In this document: positions 1-4,033 of the stretch, piece after piece | How the letters are laid out: the number at the start of each line of letters is the position of its first letter | How positions within the stretch are numbered: the first letter of the stretch is position 1 | Source: CAZFQG01 sp964520785 | GTDB lineage: Bacteria; Planctomycetota; Planctomycetia; Pirellulales; Thermoguttaceae | Direction of reading: 5' to 3' | NCBI GenBank assembly: GCA_964520785.1 | Contig: CAZFQG010000224.1 | Span: forward strand, 1-9,327 | Length of the DNA: 9,327 bases | Notes under the pieces: generated by a model | Seen by the model: the letters and a program-made list of their open reading frames with translations, nothing else | Databases searched by the model: none | Told to the model about the DNA's origin: nothing | Made by a program: the position numbers and the translations under genes

Positions 1-125
1 ATCCGCGCCGTGTCGACGGTGCTGAGATAGCGTTCCCCCGGCGTCAGTTGGCGGGTGCGGATGTCGGCCTCGATCTGTTCCGCGAGGGCCACGATTCTTC
101 CAACCTTCTTTCGTAGAGCAGCCAT
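1..125 (-). CDS. GntR-family transcriptional regulator, N-terminal fragment
   Basis: Only the first 41 residues lie in the window; the gene runs off the left edge. The start is the ATG at 125-123, and an in-frame TGA lies about 30 bases upstream, so no much longer N-terminus is possible. Residues about 12-33 read as the first helix and turn of a GntR winged-helix DNA-binding domain: an EQIEADIR helix, then the LTPGERYLS segment, which matches the family pattern of an I-x-x-x-I-x-x-G-x-L-x-P-G-D/E type. The C-terminal effector or oligomerisation domain, which would tell the subfamily, is not visible. It is divergent from the LPS-permease gene across a 310-base gap, so it might control itself or that gene; this is inference. 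No good Shine-Dalgarno sequence precedes the start. Confidence rests on the motif alone. Confidence 0.72.
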   Translation of the reverse strand, partial: MAALRKKVGRIVALAEQIEADIRTRQLTPGERYLSTVDTAR

Positions 126-132
126 AAGAGAC

Positions 133-161
133 AGATTACCTGGAACGGGTCATAATTGCAA
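133..161 (-). promoter_or_regulatory. Weak sigma70-like promoter candidate for the GntR-type gene
   Basis: On the minus strand TTGCAA (161-156) is followed after exactly 17 bases by TAATCT (138-133). This matches the -35 consensus at 4 of 6 and the -10 consensus at 3 of 6 positions. The predicted transcription start would fall within a few bases of the ATG, giving a leaderless or nearly leaderless mRNA, consistent with the lack of a Shine-Dalgarno sequence. Matches of this quality also arise by chance. Confidence 0.2.
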
Positions 162-326
162 CGAATATTCTGGTCTTGCGGAGAATTTTTTGCCGGTTTT
201 TCTGGCCAGCAGCAGACTGTTTTCCCCAACAAAGGGGGTTTCATGCTCTGAATACCGAAAAGACCGGGCAATATGCAGAGGCTGGTCCGGCTGGAGTAAG
301 TGAACTGATTCTGCCGATTCAAGGAA

Positions 327-332
327 AAGGAG
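327..332 (+). promoter_or_regulatory. Strong Shine-Dalgarno sequence upstream of the leader ORF
   Basis: AAGGAG at 327-332 sits 5 bases before a GTG at 338 and is part of a longer purine run (321-332). It is the best ribosome binding site near the LPS permease, yet it lies over 100 bases before the permease start and in front of a different reading frame. That is why a leader ORF is proposed. Confidence 0.5.
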
Positions 333-337
333 TCGAA

Positions 338-442
338 GTGCGCGCCGCGATTGTCCCCTCGGGGGCTGTCGCGGCCCACACCTGGACATGCAACCCCCTG
401 GAAGACTGGTTACTTTCATTGAGATCGACCATCCAATGCTGA
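338..442 (+). CDS. Putative 34-residue leader ORF, stop overlapping the permease start
   Basis: A GTG at 338, 5 bases after AAGGAG, opens a 34-codon frame ending at TGA 440-442. The stop overlaps the start of the LPS permease in the string ATGCTGA (436-442): the ATG is the permease start and the TGA ends the leader. The permease has only a poor ribosome binding site of its own (GAGA, about 12 bases away), so ribosomes ending on the leader could re-initiate there, as in translational coupling. The peptide has no domain I recognise; it begins VRAAIVPSGAVAAH and holds two Cys and two Trp. A hairpin (344-375) lies just inside its start. It may encode a small protein, be a regulatory leader, or be chance: the frame is short and the codon evidence is weak. 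Confidence 0.33.
   Translation: MRAAIVPSGAVAAHTWTCNPLEDWLLSLRSTIQC
344..375 (+). promoter_or_regulatory. Hairpin in the leader of the LPS permease mRNA
   Basis: GCCGCGA (344-350) pairs perfectly with TCGCGGC (369-375). Inside this, CCCC (355-358) can pair with the G run at 361-365, giving a two-part GC-rich stem. There is no T tract after it, so it is not a standard terminator. Its place, a few bases after the proposed leader start, could make it melt or form depending on translation of the leader. A regulatory role is inference. Confidence 0.4.
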
Positions 443-1590
443 TCTTCGAACGCTACCTCTTGAAGGAACTCATGAAGGTCTTCTTCATGGCGCTGGCCGT
501 GTTGACCCTCATGACGACTTTGGGGATGGGCCTGAAGGAGGGGCTTAACCGGGGCCTGCCGCCGGAGGTCATCGCCGAAACGCTTCCCTACATGATGCCC
601 GAGATGCTGGGAATCACCATTCCGATCGCCTTTCTGCTCGCGGTGACGACGGTCTTCAACCGCATGGCCGGGGGGAACGAGATCACCGCCTTGAAGGCCG
701 CCGGCATCAGTCCGATCAAGATACTCACCCCGGTCCTCCTGATCGGTTTCGTCTTAAGTGTGGTAACGGCTTCGTTTTACGAACTCGCCGCCCAGTGGTG
801 CCGTCCCCAGGTCCAAGACGTCATCACCCGGTCGATCGACCGAATCGCCTACGGGACATTGAAGAAAAACCGTTCTTTCAAGTCGTCGCAGTTCTCCATC
901 GCCGTCGTGGGAGTGGAAGACCGCACGCTCCTGCGGCCCACGATCACGATCACCCCGAAGGGAGATAGCCCTCTAATGACCTTTACCGCGGCGAGGGCCC
1001 GACTCGTCGCCGATACCCAGGAGGGGGGGCTGGGCATCCAATGTGAGCAGGGCGAAATCGAGGTGGAGGGGGACGGTGAGCGACAGGTAAGTTTTTCCTT
1101 CACTAATGAAATCGAACACTTTATCCCATTCGAGCAGCAACATGAGCGTTGCCATCGCGATTGGCTTTCCAGCGCGGCCATTCCGATCCATGTCGAAAGG
1201 CTGACATCCGACATGGAACGACTCTCGGCGGACATCGAGTCGTTCGCGGAGGATGATCCCGAACGGGCAAAGCTGGCCGACCGCCTCAAATGGACGAAAT
1301 GGAAGATCGACCGGCTGAGGACCGAACTGCAACGGCGTTGGGCGAACGGGTTCAGTTGTCTGTGTTTCGCCTTTATTGGGGCTCCCGTCGCCATGCGGTG
1401 GCGCTTCGATAGCTTTCTCGCGGGTTTTTTTGTTTGTTTTCTTCCAATCCTCGTAGTCTACTATCCACTCCTGATGTTCCAGGAAGACTTGACGACGTCC
1501 GGCACCCTGCCGCCGGTGGCTTTCTGGATGGCCAACCTGGCTCTCGTGATTCCAGGATTCCTTCTCCTCCGCGGCGTCATCCGCTATTGA
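436..1590 (+). CDS. LptF/LptG-family (YjgP/YjgQ) LPS-export permease
   Basis: Inner-membrane permease subunit of the LptB2FG transporter, which extracts lipopolysaccharide from the inner membrane and passes it to the periplasmic bridge. The 384-residue product has the family layout: TM1 about 12-33, TM2 57-76, TM3 96-118, a periplasmic beta-rich domain about 135-240, then TM4 304-321, TM5 325-348 and TM6 359-381. The cytoplasmic coupling segment after TM2, GGNEITALKAAGIS (79-92), is the family signature, and IGAPVAMRWR after TM4 matches the second conserved region. Between the beta domain and TM4, residues about 248-302 form a charged helical stretch of heptad character. An in-frame ATG at 388 would add 16 residues, but the conserved N-terminus begins at 436. 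Whether it is LptF or LptG cannot be decided, and no partner gene is adjacent. The PAP2 gene follows after 290 bases. Confidence 0.93.
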   Translation: MLIFERYLLKELMKVFFMALAVLTLMTTLGMGLKEGLNRGLPPEVIAETLPYMMPEMLGITIPIAFLLAVTTVFNRMAGGNEITALKAAGISPIKILTPVLLIGFVLSVVTASFYELAAQWCRPQVQDVITRSIDRIAYGTLKKNRSFKSSQFSIAVVGVEDRTLLRPTITITPKGDSPLMTFTAARARLVADTQEGGLGIQCEQGEIEVEGDGERQVSFSFTNEIEHFIPFEQQHERCHRDWLSSAAIPIHVERLTSDMERLSADIESFAEDDPERAKLADRLKWTKWKIDRLRTELQRRWANGFSCLCFAFIGAPVAMRWRFDSFLAGFFVCFLPILVVYYPLLMFQEDLTTSGTLPPVAFWMANLALVIPGFLLLRGVIRY

Positions 1591-1643
1591 ACGGCCACAA
1601 TCCCCGAATCGACCGAATCCTAATAGACGGCGGCGACGAAAAG

Positions 1644-1685
1644 GGCCGATAAAAAGGTCAACCGGCGAAATCCGTCCAATCGGCC
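1644..1685. repeat. Inverted repeat after the LPS permease
   Basis: GGCCGAT (1644-1650) and ATCGGCC (1679-1685) are perfect inverted copies separated by 28 bases that include an A-rich run. It could form a weak hairpin between the permease and PAP2 genes. No T run follows it on the plus strand, so it is not a clear terminator. Confidence 0.25.
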
Positions 1686-1801
1686 ATCGCGTCGAATAAG
1701 CGGCCGCAACGCCGGGACCGGTACGCTTCCAAAGCATTCCGTGGAGCTGGATATCCGCGTTTCATCGTGGATGCGATAGAGGCGAAATGAGTGAAACGAC
1801 T

Positions 1802-1817
1802 GTGCCGTGAGCGGCAC
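1802..1817 (+). promoter_or_regulatory. Perfect 6-bp hairpin upstream of the PAP2 gene
   Basis: GTGCCG (1802-1807) and CGGCAC (1812-1817) pair around a TGAG loop. It lies 63 bases before the preferred PAP2 start, and directly after a GAGG (1779-1782) that precedes both a 7-codon frame (ATG 1787, stop 1808-1810) and an in-frame GTG (1791). No T tract follows. It may shape the PAP2 leader RNA; function unknown. Confidence 0.3.
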
Positions 1818-1880
1818 GTTGGGACCGCAGCCAGGGGGGATGTGCGATTGCAATCGGAATATCTGCGCCCAAGAAGGCGG

Positions 1881-2645
1881 ATGCACGTCGGGATGTTGGG
1901 ACTCCTCACTAGGACCTCGCGACCGACCGTCTGGATTCCGCTCCTTACGACCGTCGGTACGGCGGTCCTTTTTCACCTGACGGAACTGGATCTGGCCGTT
2001 TCGAGTCTCTTCTTCGACAAGACGACCTCGTCCTGGTTGGGTCTGGAGACGGAACCCTGGCATTCGATCTATTGTTTCGGGTACCTTCCCGGCCTGGCCC
2101 TGGGCATCGGCGGATTGTTCATCGCCCTGATCGGACAACTCTGGAGTCCCATGTGCCGATATCGGAAAGCAGGGCTCTTTCTGGCGTTGTCCTTGATCAT
2201 CGGCCCGGGAATTCTGGTCAACGCGATTTTGAAGCCGAACTGGGCCCGCCCCAGGCCGATTCAGGTTCGCACGTTCGGCGGAGACAGCGACTTTCTGGCG
2301 GTGGGGCTGATCGGAACGCGGTCGGACAGCAAGTCGTTTCCCAGTGGGCACGCCGCAATGGGGTTCTTTTTGATCACGCCCGGATTCGTGTTGCTGCGTC
2401 GTAACCGCCGGACCGCACACGCGTTCTTCGCCCTCGGTGCCGGTGCCGGAGCGATCATGGGGCTGACACGGATCGTGCAGGGGGGCCATTTCCCCAGCGA
2501 TGTTCTCGCTGCGGGGCTTATCGTCTACTTCACCGGGTTGGGACTGTATTTCGCGATGGGTTTCAATCGACCGATGGATGACGGCGAACAGCGCGCGGAA
2601 TCGAAGAAGCTCCGGAGCAATTCGGGCTTCCAGCGAGCGGCATAG
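1881..2645 (+). CDS. PAP2-superfamily membrane phosphatase
   Basis: An integral membrane acid phosphatase of the PAP2 superfamily. All three phosphatase signature motifs are intact (254-residue numbering): KPNWARPRP at 118-126, PSGH at 154-157, and TRIVQGGHFPSD at 196-207, with catalytic His157, Arg197, His203 and Asp207. About five or six hydrophobic segments surround them, so the active site faces the periplasm. Possible substrates are lipid A (LpxE/LpxF-like), undecaprenyl pyrophosphate or phosphatidylglycerol phosphate; the sequence alone does not decide. Its place behind an LPS-export permease favours an envelope lipid. The start at ATG 1881 puts the first membrane segment about 15 residues in. 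A GTG at 1791 with a GAGG ribosome binding site would add 30 very basic residues rich in rare Arg codons, so I favour 1881. The C-terminal tail is hydrophilic. Confidence 0.88.
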   Translation: MHVGMLGLLTRTSRPTVWIPLLTTVGTAVLFHLTELDLAVSSLFFDKTTSSWLGLETEPWHSIYCFGYLPGLALGIGGLFIALIGQLWSPMCRYRKAGLFLALSLIIGPGILVNAILKPNWARPRPIQVRTFGGDSDFLAVGLIGTRSDSKSFPSGHAAMGFFLITPGFVLLRRNRRTAHAFFALGAGAGAIMGLTRIVQGGHFPSDVLAAGLIVYFTGLGLYFAMGFNRPMDDGEQRAESKKLRSNSGFQRAA

Positions 2646-2717
2646 CCTGGAACCGTACAGTTATCCCAAGGCCGGCGCGTCGGACTTCGCTTGAAGAGGT
2701 GTTGGCGCGTTCGGCTG
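2646..2717. other. Short gap between convergent genes with nested inverted repeats
   Basis: This 72-base gap separates the ends of the PAP2 gene and the lipoprotein gene. CTTC-GCTT-GAAG (2685-2696) forms a small hairpin, and around it GCCG-G-CGCG (2671-2679) can pair with CGCG-TT-CGGC (2706-2715). The whole could serve as a two-way transcription stop, but it lacks the T tracts of a rho-independent terminator, so this is a weak call. Confidence 0.25.
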
Positions 2718-3575
2718 TCACTCCGAATTCGTCACGATCACGGCCGGCTTGTCGAAAAGTTCGTCGTGCTGGGTCTGAGTGAGCCGTACGACCATCAGCT
2801 TTTGTTCCTTCCTACCTCCGTCCCCTTTCGTGAAGAAGAAGTGCCCCAGGCTGCCCGGGCGACTGGGAACGGACGAGAGGAGAAGCATGTGTCCTGGGGC
2901 AAGGATGGTTTCGAGGTTTGGGTTGTCGAAAACACGGCTTTCACGTTCCATTACGGGGCGTAGCATTCCATTCCGACCGATCCATTGTTGTCTGGCCTCG
3001 CCGTGGCGTATCTCCGGCGTCAACTGAATGCTGACGCGACCATCCTCGAGGGGAACGGCCCTGAGGGTGAAGAGCGCCTGTGCTTGCTTGTAGGTTTCCC
3101 CGCAAACGGCGTTTCCCTCTCGCAGTAGGAGAGGAAGCTCCTCGTAGATGCCGGAGGCGATGATCTCCCCCGGGGTGCCCAGTCGGAGCTGCAAGTGCCG
3201 CCGCACCACGGTCGGTTCCGCGAGCAGATCGACTTCAACCCCCCGTTGTGCCTGATCGCATGGGGCCGGCTTGTTGTTGAGTTCGAGTAGCTCGGCCAAT
3301 TCCCGAGAAACGTGGCCCGAGACGACCCCTGCTCGAAGACCGTTCTCCCCGAACCACCGACGGCTTTCCGTGGAGAGACCCTGTTCGTCCACTCGCTTCC
3401 ACAGTGATTCGTTGGCCCGCTCGTCACCGAACGGAAAGCGAACGAAATAGATGTCGAAGACAACGCTGTCCGAGTTCATCGCCGCGCGGTTCAGTAGGTT
3501 CTCGGACAACGGCGCATCCGGCGTATTGGCGCATCCCAACACGGGTCCGAGCGCCAGCAGCACCGCCACAACCAC
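2718..3575 (-). CDS. Predicted lipoprotein of unknown function
   Basis: I do not recognise a named family. A hydrophobic run ending in VLGC (Cys15 in this 285-residue version) looks like a lipoprotein signal, so the mature protein would be lipid-anchored in the periplasm. The body is mixed alpha/beta with no membrane segment. Likely conserved blocks are VVFDIYFVRFPFGD (37-50), VSIQLTPEIRHGEARQQW (181-198) and the region 238-251, around RPGSLGHFFF. The block with QLTPEIRHG faintly recalls the beta-strand repeats of secretins, but there is no other support for that. The start is uncertain. GTG 3575 has AAAGGAGGGG 9 bases before it but gives a signal peptide without a basic residue. TTG 3737 has an AGGA site but adds 54 hydrophilic residues before the signal. 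ATG 3603, in another frame, would give an ideal start if one G were absent. It is convergent with the PAP2 gene. Confidence 0.72.
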   Translation of the reverse strand: MVVAVLLALGPVLGCANTPDAPLSENLLNRAAMNSDSVVFDIYFVRFPFGDERANESLWKRVDEQGLSTESRRWFGENGLRAGVVSGHVSRELAELLELNNKPAPCDQAQRGVEVDLLAEPTVVRRHLQLRLGTPGEIIASGIYEELPLLLREGNAVCGETYKQAQALFTLRAVPLEDGRVSIQLTPEIRHGEARQQWIGRNGMLRPVMERESRVFDNPNLETILAPGHMLLLSSVPSRPGSLGHFFFTKGDGGRKEQKLMVVRLTQTQHDELFDKPAVIVTNSE

Positions 3576-3584
3576 CAGTCCAAA

Positions 3585-3594
3585 CCCCTCCTTT
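3585..3594 (-). promoter_or_regulatory. Strong Shine-Dalgarno sequence that bears on the lipoprotein start
   Basis: AAAGGAGGGG on the minus strand is the best anti-Shine-Dalgarno match in the lower half of the window. It points to a start at about 3578-3575, just before the hydrophobic signal segment, where the in-frame codons are CTG and GTG. It also overlaps the MPHKGG coding option of the other frame, so it might be coding sequence instead. Confidence 0.4.
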
Positions 3595-3791
3595 GTGGGG
3601 CATGCCGGGGTTTGCCGCCTAGCTGTTGACGGATGGGAGTTCGGCCATGCTTCGGCGATTGAAAACCGCCGAACGTATCCGTGCTTACGAGATTCGTGAG
3701 TACGGCTGGCAGTGGGCGTTCGTCCTTCCCTTCTCAAGGGGATTTCCTGGATGTTTGGAGACTTGTAGAAAACTGCGAATACGAAGTGCCA

Positions 3792-3820
3792 TATTTATGG
3801 TTTTGGCCATTCCGGATCAA
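3792..3820 (-). promoter_or_regulatory. Possible sigma70-like promoter for the lipoprotein gene
   Basis: On the minus strand TTGATC (3820-3815) is followed after 17 bases by TAAATA (3797-3792). The -35 matches 4 of 6 and the -10 only 3 of 6 consensus bases. It lies in the AT-rich part of the intergenic region and points at the lipoprotein gene. It would leave a leader of about 50 bases to TTG 3737 or over 200 bases to GTG 3575. Confidence 0.25.
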
Positions 3821-4033
3821 GAGAGAGTGGGCAAGATGGGAAAAGAATCGGGAAAAACGATGAGCAGTGGCATTCTGTCCCGGTTTCGTGATTGCCTCAC
3901 CCCGCGGAAAATGGATATGAGGTTCAATTCAGTATAGTGATTGCATCATTTGACGTAGTGCGCGGCGAGCTTCCACATTCCCTTCCTCTCGCGCACAGGG
4001 TTCATCTGCTCCGAGGACGACCTCCACTTTCGA

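Larger units (their letters stand above)
126..435. other. Divergent intergenic region between the GntR-type gene and the LPS permease
   Basis: This 310-base stretch is relatively AT-rich in its left half (about 126-250) and should hold the start signals of both flanking genes. Seen in it: the palindromes TTGCAA (156-161) and GAATATTC (163-170) and the palindrome CTGGCCAG (202-209). A strong purine-rich ribosome binding site lies at 321-332, with a short ORF and a hairpin to its right, listed separately. The two adjacent small palindromes near the regulator start could be an operator for an autoregulating GntR protein, but nothing in the sequence proves this. No tRNA or convincing rho-independent terminator was seen. 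Confidence 0.5.
3576..4033. other. Long intergenic region upstream of the lipoprotein gene
   Basis: This 458-base stretch lies between the diheme-protein stop and the lipoprotein start; it shrinks to 296 bases if the lipoprotein starts at 3737. Positions about 3760-3960 are clearly more AT-rich than the rest of the window, as expected for a control region. On the minus strand TATACT (3936-3931) is a good -10 match but lacks a -35 partner. On the plus strand TTGACG (3949-3954 area) is a good -35 match without a -10. Plus-strand open frames here (3626-3937 and 3681-3863) show no recognisable domain and no good start site. No tRNA or clear terminator for the diheme gene was found. Confidence 0.5.

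Noticed and set aside
224..238. CCCC-AACAAA-GGGGG hairpin as a terminator
   Set aside because: The stem is only four pairs, and it is not followed by a T tract long enough for a rho-independent terminator.
388..435. Longer start for the LPS permease at ATG 388
   Set aside because: The extra 16 residues are Pro-rich, have no ribosome binding site, and precede the usual family N-terminus, which begins at 436.
973..1737. Minus-strand open frame of 254 codons opposite the LPS permease
   Set aside because: It overlaps the conserved permease and has no recognisable domain.
1620..2489. Long minus-strand open frame of 289 codons opposite the PAP2 gene
   Set aside because: The product is rich in Gln, Arg, Pro and Gly with no fold-like pattern, while the plus strand carries all PAP2 catalytic motifs. 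It is an antisense shadow.
3626..3937. Plus-strand open frames (103 codons here and 60 codons at 3681-3863) in the long intergenic region
   Set aside because: No ribosome binding site, no domain and poor codon pattern; they lie in an AT-rich control-like region. A small protein cannot be fully excluded.
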